Origin: Drosophila persimilis | Lineage: Eukaryota; Arthropoda; Insecta; Diptera; Drosophilidae | Length of the DNA stretch: 64,000 nt | Assembly (NCBI RefSeq): GCF_003286085.1 | Contig: NW_020825324.1 | Span: forward strand, 682,001-746,000 | Reading direction: 5' to 3' | Shown here: positions 1-12,985 of the stretch, in pieces | Position numbering within the stretch: position 1 is the first letter of the stretch | How the letters are laid out: every line of letters begins with the position of its first letter | Notes under the pieces: model-generated | Told to the model about the DNA's origin: nothing | Seen by the model: the letters and a program-made list of their open reading frames with translations, nothing else | The model's database searches: none | Translations under genes and position numbers: made by a program

Positions 1-3000
1 ACCATAAAAAACTATCGCTCAAAGCTTTGGACCTCGTTGCCACTCTTTCTTTCTTCTAATATCGAATCAATACGTCATATAGCGATGGATTTGCATGGGT
101 ATCTACTGCTTGACACCTCAAAGATAGCCTTATTTTCTCGCTTTTTGTTGTTTGGTTGTTTGTGTTTTTTTTTTGGCAATGGGCCTACAAATTGGCTGCC
201 TTGTCTTGGTCACATATTCGTGGCGTCCAAATATGCATAATTAATTTTGTTTTATTTTTGTTCCTCCTCCAGCCCCCGTCTGTTCCCTCTTTTCTGCTCG
301 TCAGATTTTCTATGCAAACAACAAGAAGAAGAGACTCAAAAAATTAATAATAATACAAAAGAAGCTACTGGGGAACGATCCCTGTATCTGTATCTGTATC
401 TGTATCTGCATCTGTATCTTTCTCTGTTTCTGAAACCATCTCTTTTTCTCTACAAAACGGTTCCCTCTTCTTCTCCACTGCTCCACTGCTGCTTCTCTTC
501 GTGTTCTTCGTTTTGCTTTGGTTTTTTGTTTAATAATGAGACGACATTTCGAACGCATAAAATCGTCATAATAATTTTTGATATATGAAGCAGCATATAC
601 AGGCGGTGTACAGGCGCGCTAATATCAAACGAATTCTTTTCAAGATAAAGAAGCAGCCAGCAAGACAGGAAGCTCAAGCCGCTCTGAAGATACCCTTCCA
701 GCAACATGTATAGATGAAAATACCAGGCATTGTGCACTTTTTCAGCGAGATATCTTCGAACTTGAGAATTTTTCAAGGGCACAGGAAGTAGGATATGGCC
801 TCATCGGTGCTCCTTATTGATTCGAAAGCCCCTACCAAATCTATATACAAAATCATCGTAGCTTCCTCTGCAAGGGTATCACAAAAATAAAAACCGAAGC
901 GAAACCGAAGAGTCAAAGAGTCGTTCGGCCACGACTCTGCGCTGCGCTGCGCTGCGCAGTGTCTCCATCTCCCCCACTCGGAAACTTGATTTTGTTTTTG
1001 TGGAGCTGTGTGTGGAGCGACAGTAGCAGCTCCTTGGATGAAGCACAGGGGGAAGGGAGAGTGTGGGCTAGGCTGTGCACCCATTAAGTACTGGCCAAAC
1101 GACACAGCAGCAGCAGTGAAAGCAAAGACGTTTTTGGAGTAGATATATGACAATTACTCGCTGTATTATAGGCTCTTAGAATTTGGAAAAAGGTTTATCG
1201 AAAATAAAGGGAACCATTGGTAAAAAATTGACTTGTCCTTCATTTTATTTGCTAGATTTTTGTTTTTTTTTTTCTGCTGATTCGTTTAGGCGGTGCTTAA
1301 GAGGAGGGGCTGCCGCTTGATGCTGACACTGAGGCTGACCAATTCTTATAAGAAAAGCCCCCCAAAAGACGCAAGAGGCAAAAGACATAAATAAAGAAGA
1401 GAGCCACAGCGAAGAAGAGTCTGAAAAATCGACAACAACAGCAGAAGCGGTAGCCAAAGCTCAAGGTATATTTCAGAGAGAGTAAGGCAACGGACAAAAG
1501 CTGACGAGAGAGAAGGAGAGAGCTAGCCCAATTGCGCTCTGCGACACAACGAGAGTGTGCTTGGGCCTAGTCGTTGGTTGGAGCTATCAGTGCCTCACCT
1601 TGTGCGCAATATACCCTGCAGATGCTGCAGTGCAGAGCGAGAGAGCGAGAGAGCGAGGGAGAGAAAGAAAGAAAAAGAAGCAGCATTAATCGTAACAATG
1701 TTATTAGTCGTACAACAGGGGATTAGGCTACCGATTCGTGCATCCCCGAGAGAGAGGATGGGGACCACGACGACTCTCCCCCTCACGCTCCCACCTCCTC
1801 TCCAACATCGTAGCACTCTTTTGTTACCTCTTCTCTCTTTGTTGTTGTTGTTGGGTTTTGTGGGGGGGAATGGTGGATGGGGGAGGGCGAAGCGATGCGA
1901 TTCTGCTTCTGCTTCTGCCTTGGCTTCTGCGTTCTGCGTTAGTCTGCTTCTTCTTTTTGTATTCTTTTTCTCTTCTTTCTTTCTTTATTTTGGGCGCGTT
2001 TTATGGACAATCTTATGGCGGTGATTAAATCATGGTGTTGCACAGCGAATGCGTCGTATCTGCCCCAGCCCAGGCCTCTTGCCCTGTGGGCGGGGTCTTG
2101 CAGGGGGGTGGAGAGAGATAGAGAGACAGAGAGAGAGAGAGAGAGCGAGAGATGGTAATTGCATGGGGCATACCCTATATATCATGTTTTTGCTTGTAAA
2201 AATGTGCTGTAAAATTGATTCCAAGTATCCATTAACTAGGGCATAAAACACCCGTTTTCCAACCCATAGAACCCATAGAACGTATCCATGAAGTTGATTA
2301 CTTAATATCGAAAATGTCTTAGTTGTTGGAAATTCTCAAAGAATTCTCTCGGACCGTCTGCTCCTTCTCCTGTGGCACAATCTTCCACCCATCCAACCCA
2401 GCTTCTGTTGCACCTCCTCCAGCATGCACCATGCACCATGCACCATGCACCATTCACTTTTAGTGTCCGCTTCTAGAATGTTTCGAGCGTTTGCTGTCCG
2501 CCTAATTGCATTAATTAAATGCCAAAGAAGTTCGCCAGAAAGAGAATGCCGCCACACACCGCCAAGAGGCAGCGATTCCTCCGAAAGTTCTTGCAATTTT
2601 GTACGGTCATTTCCAACATTGTTGGATCGAATGCCGAAAACATGCCACACAGAGGAGTGGCAGCCCTGTCAACACGTAACTCCCCGCCAGAAACCGCCCA
2701 GCAGCCCTGGAGCGAGCGATAAAGAGGAGGTGTGGACAGGAAAATGGAAAATGGAATACTGATCGATCGATCGATCGATCGAAAAATGAGCAAAGCGGAA
2801 GGGAAGGTAGACCTCAAAGTAATTGCCAAATAATTGCACAGCACAGGCAGGACGAGACGACCTCTTCCTGCCCCTAAATCCTGGCCCGAAGGCAGGCAAC
2901 GTTGCTCCTTTTTTCACGAGAGATATTTGCACATCGGGTTACCCCAAGGAGGAGATGGTAGATGGTAGATGGTAGATGTACAGATAGGATCCTGGCAGAT

Positions 3001-3421
3001 AAAAGCACTATGGCACTATGGCACTATGCTCCTTCTCCGGCTTCTCTGGCATTCAGGGTGTGCAAAGAGGCGCAATTAACGCGGAACAAAGAGCGGAAAA
3101 GGAGAGAGAAAACAGAGCGGGAACACATAGCGAGAGCGGAGTAGGGGTAGGGGTGGGGGTAGGGCATGCCGGGAGGGTTGACCGAGTTTTTAATTGAATG
3201 CATCACAGCGGAAAAGGTGAAAATACTTTGTGTCTGTCCCTCCTCTCCCTGTCCCTCTACTTCTGCCACCAACTAAAATACAAGAAAATTGTGTAAGAGC
3301 CAGAGAGTACACGGGATGATAGGCGAATACGGAATATGGAATACCCTCCAAAGAAACAAAGAAATGCTTCAAAGTATTATTATTTTAATATTGATTTAAT
3401 GTAGAACGATATTCAACACCT
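1..3421. other. Noncoding repeat-rich DNA, no gene seen
   Basis: No reading frame here has coding character. The stretch holds short repeats: a CTGTAT tract near 380-415, a GAGAGA tract near 2126-2150, four copies of GCACCAT near 2427-2452 and a (GATC)n tract at 2761-2782. Open frames on both strands translate to biased, low-complexity peptides (Leu/Phe/Ser or Arg/Glu), as expected from microsatellite-rich DNA. It could contain far-upstream regulatory DNA of ocelliless or of an unseen gene to the left. Confidence 0.6.
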
Positions 3422-3571
3422 TCAAGGTAACTCGTGCTCTGATTTCGATCGAATCTTCATCCCCGTGGCGGCCTTTTCCTGATCCGACACCAGCCTCTGG
3501 TGCACCATGAAGGCAATCGGTATGGCAATAATGCCCAGAAGGATTAAGATTACTTCAGCGACATCCAGCAT
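3422..3571 (-). CDS. Small ORF: 49-aa single-pass membrane micropeptide
   Basis: Seen: a 50-codon minus-strand frame with ATG at 3571-3569 and TGA at 3424-3422. The first 27 residues contain a strongly hydrophobic helix (residues about 4-23, including VILILLGIIAIPIAF). A short basic/polar tail follows with KIRSKSEHELP at the end. There is no cleavable signal peptide; an acidic N-terminus precedes the helix. The start context (CACA before ATG) fits the Drosophila consensus. An ATTAAA poly(A)-like signal lies about 22 nt past the stop (3395-3400, minus). A 45-nt possible 5'UTR intron (3690-3646) has a GTAAGT donor. Inferred: a membrane micropeptide, perhaps of ER or plasma membrane. I do not recognise the family. 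The surrounding DNA is repeat-rich, whereas this frame has balanced codons and no repeats, which is the main reason for calling it. Confidence 0.6.
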   Translation of the reverse strand: MLDVAEVILILLGIIAIPIAFMVHQRLVSDQEKAATGMKIRSKSEHELP

Positions 3572-3657
3572 TGTGCAAATTTAAGTATTTTACGTTCAAG
3601 AAAATATATGTTGAACAATTTTTGTGAGACCAGAAAACAATGTGACTGATCGTTCAA

Positions 3658-3670
3658 GGGGGGGGGGGGG
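3658..3670. repeat. Poly-G run (13 G)
   Basis: Thirteen consecutive G residues. On the minus strand it would form the pyrimidine tract of the possible 5'UTR intron of the micropeptide gene. Confidence 0.9.
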
Positions 3671-3699
3671 AATACAATTTCAAAACTTACTAGAAGATT

Positions 3700-4356
3700 T
3701 GATGTTTCAATTTGAGATTTAAAATTTTTTAGATATTATAGAGTGAAATCTGGTACCATATATGCCATATATAATATAGTCTTAAATACTTTAAAAAGTC
3801 GTCGAATTAAATATTTGTTTGGGTATTAAGTCTCTGCGATGGGGCTTCCTCGGTCTTAAGATGAACATTTAACGAAAAAGTTAAGGTACCCAATAATAAT
3901 TATAAAAAACAATGTAATAGAATAATCAGTGTTTCAACTGGAAGTACTTGAAGGATAATAAGTACTTTAAACTCAACAGAATTTCGGTACTTTCTTCTAA
4001 AAGGTGGAAGCATTGCTCATTCAAGGGTTTCTTAATGCCCTGTAGAACAGTGCAGTCTTGTGTTGAAGTTTCAGTCAGAAAATGTTGCGCTTTAAAGGAG
4101 AGAAACCCTAACCACCACCTACCACGCCATTTTCATGGGTCCCCATACCCAATCCCCCGTTCCCATTCCCCTTCATCGTTGAGGACTAGCGCTTGGGGCC
4201 TGTCTGCCTCGCTTGCTTGCCAATTTCCACTTTTCCGGTTTTAAGCTCACACCAACACAACACCACACTCACACACACACACACACTGCTCCTCCTTTAC
4301 CCGTTTGCCTCCCTCGTTGGCTCATTTTCCCCATTCGCTTATGCATTTTTCATTCA

Positions 4357-4390
<34 letters not shown>

Positions 4391-7300
4391 AGTGTGTATT
4401 CTTTAAGCAACTTTAACCAACAGTTAATAGTACATGGAAGAGACTCGAGACTCATCCCTCTGCTGCAAGGAGTCCTTGAATCAAAGGTATTTACATATAC
4501 TCCAGCTTTAGGAAGGGACTCAGAAGAGTAGCGGAAAAGCTACTGAGAAAACTCAATTTCCCATCAAAATTTGCTAGCCTCAGATTGCGCTTACTTTCCC
4601 CATTTGTACACCTAAATGTATCCATACGTAAGACAAGGAATCTGATGATTGAATTGCAACCGCGAAAGTGAATGGCACATCGAATGACAGATATAAGATG
4701 ATAAGATGATGGGGGTGGGGCTCTGATATATGGCTATGATGGATGGATCGATGGACATTACAACCTGTTGAGCAGCGGCAGCCACCACTCGCCAGCACTT
4801 GCTGATGAGCTGCAAATCAGCGGCAAATTTATGATCTCCACCCAACCGCATCGTAATCATAAAACATTTTTGCGCATCTCAAATGAACTTGAGAGACGGC
4901 AAAAGACCTGAAAGAAACGCCCATGAGAATCTCCAGCGAAGCGTGCAGCAATTAAGTTTTCCTTCTCCAAAAAAAAAAAAAAGGAAAGAAAGAAGAATGA
5001 TTTTCATTAATAAATGTGGACTGAAAGGGGGAAAACCCACAAAAAATAAATCAGTTTTCGAGGAGATTGTCTCATGTCTCTCGCTGGTTGATCGACAGTC
5101 TCCACTCCATCTGCCATCTCTCAATCTGCATATAACCATCTCTTTCACATGCTGCCCCCCCGTACCACCACAGCACCAACTCCAAGACGCAGATACAGAC
5201 TACGACGACGACGACGACGACGACCGTTCATCATATACCCTTCAGTCCATTTAACACGTTTCTGACACTAATCCTGCCTTGATGAAACTAATTTTTTTCT
5301 TTCTTCATCTTTTTTTGTTTTTTGTTTCATACATACCCATAGCCATAGCCATACTCGAACTCGTACTCGTATTTTCCAAACCGACGACCGCTGACCGCTG
5401 GCCACTGGCCACTGGCCGTGGGCTCTCCTCAGACCTCGGGCCTCAGAGCGAGTCCGCCAGCAGTTGATTTATTTCAGCGTGCGCTGCTGGTGATCTCTCC
5501 GATGCTTAGACAAAGTATATAGCTATATAAACTATATACTAAACCCCCGTGGTGCACTCAAAGAAAAAACGGGGTGGATTGCGCCGGCACCGAAAATAAA
5601 CATTGGGTTTTCTTTGAGGGAATATAAACACACCTTTCTAGAGTTTCCTAAAATAAAGTTCTAGTAAAGTACACAGAAATATTCTCAAAAATGGCATTCT
5701 CAAATTTGCATGATTTAAATGCAATTTTCTTAAAGTATCACCGACTTTTGGGTATATATTTTTGAATAAAAATTACTGTTAAATCGTAGAATCTGTAAAA
5801 ACAGAGCAAAGTTATTGTAAATTAATTTTTCTGATGATTTCTGGCAGTGCAGAATATGACTGACTGACTGAGTGACCAACTGACAGTCGATGTGTTTTCA
5901 TTCCCGCAGCTTCTGCTTGAGCTCACACACTCCCCAGTCTCCAGTCCCCAGTCCCCAGTCCCACAATCCTCCACTGAGAACTTGACTGCGAGACCCAGAG
6001 ATCAGAGAGATGAGACCTGGAGCTGTGGCCTGTAGAGACGCGGAGACTCAGAGACTCAGAGACTCAGAGATGGCTTGCTGTGATATGTATGACTATATCT
6101 CTGGCATGATCTTGCCACAAATTAGTTTGGTTAGCTGCCGTTGCCGGTTTGCCTCCATTCGGATGCCGATGCCTGCTCTAAATGTGGCACCGATGGCACC
6201 GCCTTTGCCCCTGCCCCTGCCCCTGGGCCGTGTGTCAATCACTGAAATGTTTGTGGACCCGAACTCAAAGTCGAAGCGTGGTTAAAGCGACTTCAAGTCC
6301 GGTTTCGGCTTGTTGCAGTTCGGTTTCTGTTTCTGTTGCTGTTGCTGTTTGCTCTGGCTCTCTGTGGGACAGTGCAATGTCATGCTTCATTTCCTGACTT
6401 GTCAATTTGTCTGCTTGTGTACACCAGACCCCAGACCCCAGACCCCAGACCCCAGAGACCTCGATGGTTCGATGCTGAAGATGATCGAAGAAATGGGTAG
6501 AAATCGTACATACGAGAGTTATCGCTTAAATGCCAGCAAACGATCAAAACAGCAGGTGTACGTTGGGGAAGGGGTCCCGGTGCCGGTGCCGGTGCCGGTG
6601 CCGGTGCCGGTGCCGGTGCCCGTTCCTGGCCCGCAGGATGGGCCATGGGGTTGTCTAGGATACACAAGCTCTGAGGCAGATTAAGGGTCTTACAACATCA
6701 TTTGCACAAACAACAACCGAACAACCGAATAACCGAAGAGCAAATACAACACAAAAACAACCCTCCCCCAAAGGTCAATGAGTGGGAAACTTTGATTCCG
6801 ATTTTGATTCCGTTACGGATACCGTTCTTGATTCCGGATTCTGATTCTGGGATTCCGTGATTCCCCGCGATGCCAAGTGGATTGAGAATAACTTAATTGA
6901 AACCCACCCGCCCCTGTGTGGCGGCAAACGACTCCCCCACCAAAAGGGCAAATCCAAAAACTCTTTTTCTCAAGCTCTCTCTCTCTCTCTCTCTCCCTCG
7001 CTCTCTCTGGAGGGTTAACAAACGTAAATCTCATTATCGATAACGTGATAATCGCCTGATAATCGGCCATGTTATCATCATCATCATCATCTACTGCCCT
7101 CGGAGAAAAGCGACAGCGGCAGCGGCAGCGGCAGCGACCGGCCCGAAAATTGTAGTTGGATCAGCATCAGCATCAGCAGCAAGGGAACATTTTCCAATGA
7201 AATCCTAGAGCGCATCATAAACTCATAATCACCTTTAGAAAAAAGGGTTCAGTTTCTGGTTCAGGTTCGGGCTTTAGCTTCAGTTTCGTCTAGAGGTTAG

Positions 7301-10300
7301 GTCAGGTTCGTCCTGCATCTACTTCAGGTCAGATTTTGTCTGTTTGGAAGGTCCTGTCGGTTTAATCTTTTGGTTGAAGTTAAGGTAGCATTTGCAGCCT
7401 CCTCTTCAGCTTGAACTTCGACGGCACTTGAGCGTTATCTATAGCCCAGAGGTTAATTTTAGTTTATATTCGGTATCAATTATATTTTTCCATAATCTAC
7501 AATCTCTGATTTCATTTGATAACTGTAGATATCATTTCGGGAACAGCTTGAGTTTTAGATGGAGTCTTCTTGTTCTTGTTCTTGTACTTCAGACCAAAAG
7601 CATTCAACAGAGAGATATCGCGGCACACGGGCCTCAACACCCAGATACCCGATACCCGATACCAGAGTACCTGGTGAGTTCTTCAACTTTAACCCCAGTA
7701 AACACTCTGGTCTGGTCTGGTCTGGTCTGCTGTGTGGCACCTTAAGTTGTAACTTGTGCCCAGGTTCATCTGCGGCTCAGCTCGTGATCATGATGCTCAT
7801 CTATCGCTTCTCAGGTCAGACGCCCTGTGCCCTGAGCCACAGACAGGCATGGGTCGGGCCGGTGTTCGGGCCGGGTCAGGATGAGTGGTGCGTTTGGCCG
7901 AGATTAAATTCTGGCTGGCTCTCTCGCCCGCTCGCATTTGTATTGTTTCCCCGCGCTATAGGACAACAATGAAGGCGATTAAAGGCGTTTTATCCTGCTA
8001 ACCGCAGCACTGTCCGCGTCCACGTCCACGTTCATGTCCAAGTCCGTGTCCCAAGTCCACAGTCCTGGCAACGGCATGCGGTTAATCCTTTAGCCATGTC
8101 GCACGCGAGGCGAGGCGAGGCGAGGCTAGGTCGAGGGCGGAGGACGCTGCGAAGGACTCCTGTCCTTCTCGGGCTGGCGGCAGGTACTGGTACTCAAGTC
8201 GAGGCATTACCCAAAAACTTGTGCAGCTTACGCGAAAGTCCTTTGCCTGCTAGTCGTCGTCGTCGTCGTCGTCGTCCTTTGCCTGAGGAGCGTCGTGTGC
8301 GCGACGCGGCCCGGCTCGGCCACTTTGCGGTTTCGAGCGCTTAACCGCATCATAAAACCATCAAAAAGTATAAAAGTAAACCATTATCATCATCAAGCCA
8401 CGCACAACGGTGGTCTCTCTGTGCCTGTGCCTCATCTATCCCGCTGGGCTGGCTCTCTCGGCGGTACCTCCCCCGGCCACCAGCTGCATTGATCCTTTTG
8501 GGCCTAAACAGAGGCCTGCTCGTTTTAATGAAAGAAAGAAATGCGAACCGAACCCGCCGCCTGATCTGCTCTCGATCTCAATTCCCTTCCATGGCATGGC
8601 ACTTGCCATCCTTTCATCCAATCCATTCCACAGCCACTTTTCTGCCACCTTTGCTGCCCCTTTTTTCCTTCAGTTATTCCAATAATTCCCTTCTCTTCAG
8701 CCAAGGCTTTTGGGCTTCTGTTTTTCTTCGGTTTTTGGGCTTCTGTTTAGTCTGTCCTCTGTCTGTTCTCATTCTCATTCTCCTTCTCCTTCGACTCTCA
8801 TCTCTTGATCTCTTGACATTTATATTGATTTAAACTGGTTTCATTTTGGGATTCGAATGTTTGATGTATTGTTCGGGGCTCGTGATTAATATACTACTTT
8901 CCACATTTCGATGGGAGGAAGCATAAACATTTTTCCATTTATGGGAAGAACCAGTCAAAGGTTATTTAAAATCTTGGAAATTGTTAATGATTCTTGGAAA
9001 AAACTATCCAACTATTAGCTAAACATATGTATCTTTCAGATGTTATGGAAGGAACATCTTAGATTTGAAATGCTGAAAAGTCTGGTAGTCTATTAAAAAA
9101 GCCTTTGATTCTCTATAGAGAGATGAACTGTGCTTGCAATTCTACAAATTGAATCGTAGAAGAGGAAACTTCAGAGTTGGTATGTCGTAAGTCGTAGTCC
9201 ATGGAATGTGCAACATTTTCTTTTTAATCAGAAGCGCACTCTATTTTTGTTCCTTGAGTGGATGGATGTCGTAAAGTCCATGTGCACGGATTATTTGCTT
9301 TCGCAATATCATTATAAATATATGTACATATATTCACATATATATATATATATGTATATATGTATTTATTGTAATATAAACCCTACCAATCTCTCCCTTT
9401 CTCACTCTCTCTTGCGTTTTGCGAAGAGGACTTTGATGGAGCCGTTTGCTGTTGCTGTTGCCGTTGCCTGGTTACGATTGCTGGCAGCTTAATCAGGCTA
9501 TTTATGCCACGCCCACACTTGTGGAGAGGGGGTCCCGAGGCCCATATACACCACCCACTCGCACACACATACGCCTCTAACATGCCCCTCCAGGAGGCAG
9601 GCAGGCTGCTGCCTGTGGAAGACAAAAAAAGACAACGGCTCACAGGGGCTAATGAAATTTACTGGCCCACGGATAGAAGAGTAGAATAGAGTAGAGTAGA
9701 GCCTTGTGCCCCATGCGGCATGGCAGCATGCCACGCGCCTACGACAGCGTGGCCTAATGAATGTGCCACTGCCAGTTGCAAGGCAATAAAAAATCAGCCA
9801 AACGAATTGTCGTTAATCAGCCAGCAGCACGGCACCTAAAAAAAAGCACCAAAAAAAATACAACAAAAAAAAAAGAAAAAAAGAACCACGCAGCACGAAG
9901 CACATAAAATGAAATGAAATCCAAGCAAAGTTTCCTTCTCCTGAGAGAAAAACCTGAACCTGAAACCCACACCGAACCGAACGAACACCCACATGCACAG
10001 CCCAGCAGCACAGCAGTACAGCAGTGGATGCCACAAGCTGTCCCTGGCACTGCCACATCTCCCCGCCCACACATAGACACCCCCGCAGCCCTGCCCCCTC
10101 CCCCACACATCCACTTGCACACGATCCACACACAAAGCAATCAAAACTGTCGCCTATGAAAAATGTTCGGGGCAAATGGCGGCGAACTTTTCGAAAAAAT
10201 ACTGCATAAAAAAAAAAAACCAAAAAAATACCACAAATCTATATATGTATGTATGTCCGTGTGCTATATATTTGTTCGTGTGCGCGTGCAATCTTTGTTT

Positions 10301-12940
10301 GAGAATTTTCATTTTGCAATCATTTGTTTTGTGAGCATGTTTTTGGTATACCCTCTACCGAGGGCATGCAGATTATACAGACCATCTCTGGATGATTTTT
10401 GGCTGCAGAGGAACCTGTAAAATACATCAAATATGTACTATGTAAATTGCAGCTGAGAGATAGATGAAGAAGGGCCTTCTACAAATCTTTCTTTTGTTTT
10501 CTAAGCCCATAGAAACAAATTACGATAATATATTGTATCCATGCACTTCATAGAAGAGTATCTACATGTGCACTTCTTTATCGTTCTGTTGTCACATTTA
10601 AAGCTATACTCTGGCCTAAAAGTACACTGAAAAATGTATATGATATGATGATCAAATCGATGTCAGGGCTGCTGGGGATCAAGATCAGGATCACCCTGCT
10701 GGTGAGCTGCTCGCAGCCATCGACCGCGAAGGAGCTGCGACGGCGACGGGAGATGGGTGGAGATTTTAAACCGCAATTTCGTTTAATATCACAACAATTT
10801 ATCTCTAAGATTTCTAGCTGTTTGATGCTAGCTTTAATTCTTAGCCACAAATTTATTTGATTTTTCTTTCTATGATTAATTAAAAATGCATATCCATTGG
10901 CATTTTATTTCGTTTAAAATTTAATTTGTTTTTCCATTTATCGCCCTCTTCTTCCAAAACATTTTAAAGTTTCCAATAAATTTTCACCATTTTTTTTTTG
11001 GTGCAAGGGGGAGCTGGATGCCCCGAACTGTATGCTAAGCTGCGATAACTGTATTCCCAGCCATCCCGCACTTTCGAAAACAGCCCGCCTCTTGGAGGAG
11101 GGGCGGTAATTGCCCCATGTTGCATCTACACATCAATTAGCCGCAACAATTTCATTTGCCAGCCTGAAAATGAAAATGAGAAAATTGCGAAAGGCAAAAA
11201 AACAGCAAAGTTTTAACAAGAAAAATCCATAAAATATTTGTGCAACACCACCCACCCCACCACCCCAACTCACTGCGTGGCCGTGGGGGAGGGGGGGCAA
11301 CAACTGTCGTCAGCTATTTTCAAATTGTCATAAAAATTTGATAAGGTTTTTTTCGCTGAACTGTATTTTTTTTTTTTTTGGTTGTTGTTTGTTTTCCTGC
11401 GTCAGCTGAGAAAAAAGCTGAGCAAAAAAGAACCGATATGGTTTTTGTTGGTCTTTGGTTGGTCGCTTGGCTATCATTCATGATGGAGCTGCAAATCAGG
11501 ATTCACACTGAAGGAAATAGGATAATTTAGAGGGGGGGTTTGCTCTGTTTTCAGCAATAATTCTCTCTGTTTTGACTCTCAGGTGAAGTCATCATTAAAA
11601 CAGACTGATCTCAAGTCCAATCCGCACTCCTCATTACCATAATTATCCTGCGGGCGGTACCCTTTCTGGCAGGCTCCTTTCTTGGCAAGGCTAAACCCAA
11701 GCCATAAACCCTTTCGAGAGCGCATGATGCATCATTATTGAAACCAAATCGAATTAAATCGGAGTTTCGAATTCCTCGGCTGTTTGCTTGAGTGAATGAT
11801 AATTGAACAATAGAGGGCCAGGGCCGCCCCTTACGTTTGGGAGGGGGTACCGCCTGCCTGTCGTTGTTCGGGTTTTTTTCTTGTAGCTCCTGGCGCTCTC
11901 TCTCTCTCTCTCTCTCTCTCTCCCTGCATGACAATTTTTGACCAACGTCCTTTGCAGCGCCCTTCCCCCACGCCCCACAAGCAGCCCCACCATTCTTCAG
12001 GCGTCTATTTCTTGTCCTCGTCCTCGTCCTCGTCTTCTGGCTGGCTTGCTTTTGGTAACAAATTTCAGCGCTGTCTTACGCTTTTCCTCCGCTCTGGCGG
12101 TGTTTTGGGTCTGCTGTCATTTTCATTAAAATTTCATTGCTGGCGCGCGCAAAACTACCAAAAGGAACCAATTTTTCTTATTTTTCTCTACTTTCTGTTG
12201 TTGCTGTTGTTGTTGTTTGTGTGAAAACAAAGTTGTTGAACCGACTGCCAGGCCTGGGTCGAGGGGGCCGGTGAGGGGGGAGCAAGCGGAGCAAGCAAGC
12301 AAGAGGCGGCAGCGTTTATTTATTTGGGGTGTGGTTCCACTCTCAACCACACACTCGCACACACACACACGCACACATAAAAAGCAGGCAGCAACAGCAG
12401 CAGAGAAGACAGCAACAACACATAGGTAAATACAGCTGCTCGAATGCTGGCTCCAAGCTGTCGTCCCGCTTGCACTTGCTGCTGGCATGCGCCAGGGCCA
12501 GAGCGGGACAGCTAGCTGTCTAGCTGTTTCTGTTACGGTTACGGTTGCGACGACACAGCCAGCAAGCCCATCTATGTACGGCCATCTCCCTTGCACGATC
12601 GCTCGGATTGAGCCGAGCGCGGCGTCAGCCATTGCTAAAAGTGTTGCGCTCTCGCTTTGGCCCACAAGGTGCTGCTGGTGGTGTTGGTTGGCTGCACGAA
12701 CACACACGAACCGGTCGGCTGAGGTTCGTCGGGTGTGTGCGTGTTGTTGTTGGACTCGCACTCGCATTCGTGTAGCTGTGAGTATCTGCATTTGTATCTG
12801 GTCGAGCGACTTTTGCTACCGCCACCGCCGCCGCCTGCTGCGTCGCTGCTCTGCTCTGCTCTGCTCTGCTCTGCTTTGGTACGCTGCTGCTACGGTGCTC
12901 TGCTGTGCTCTGCCGCCGTTTGTCCGCTGGAAGGTGTCAC
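3700..12940. other. Noncoding DNA upstream of ocelliless
   Basis: No supported gene. It contains many tandem repeats: (TG)n at about 4362-4388, (CGA)n near 5200-5222, repeated CAGTCCC near 5932-5964, CAGACCC near 6424-6455, a GTGCCG hexamer array at 6577-6620, a TCTGG pentamer near 7708-7733, a CGT run near 8253-8276 and a CT run near 11897-11922. A TATCGATA palindrome is at 7035-7042 and a CTAATCC (Bicoid/Otd-type) site at 5268-5274. A segment at 10345-10375 with a TACCC...GGG hairpin resembles decayed mobile-element ends. It is likely to carry part of the ocelliless regulatory DNA (inference). Confidence 0.5.
6577..6620. repeat. (CCGGTG) hexanucleotide array
   Basis: Seven near-perfect copies of CCGGTG. 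It keeps all frames open (Pro-Val / Ala-Pro), which explains the spurious ORFs over it. Confidence 0.9.
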
Positions 12941-12985
12941 GAAAATCAGTTCCAAAGATACATTCGTGCCGCTCGGGTTGTCAGT
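12940..12985 (+). promoter_or_regulatory. Candidate ocelliless core promoter (Inr with DPE-like element)
   Basis: TCAGTT at 12946-12951 matches the Drosophila initiator (A at 12948). GGTTGT at 12976-12981 matches the DPE consensus, but its spacing is one base longer than the strict optimum. A second TCAGTG lies at 12981-12986. No TATA box is seen. The following 600 bases look like a noncoding leader ending in a good splice donor. The position is an inference from motifs only. Confidence 0.3.

Noticed and set aside
12126-12791. 221-codon minus-strand frame
   Set aside because: Driven by GTT/GTG and CAC-type repeats; peptide is Val/Ala/Cys-rich with no family resemblance, opposite to the ocelliless promoter region.
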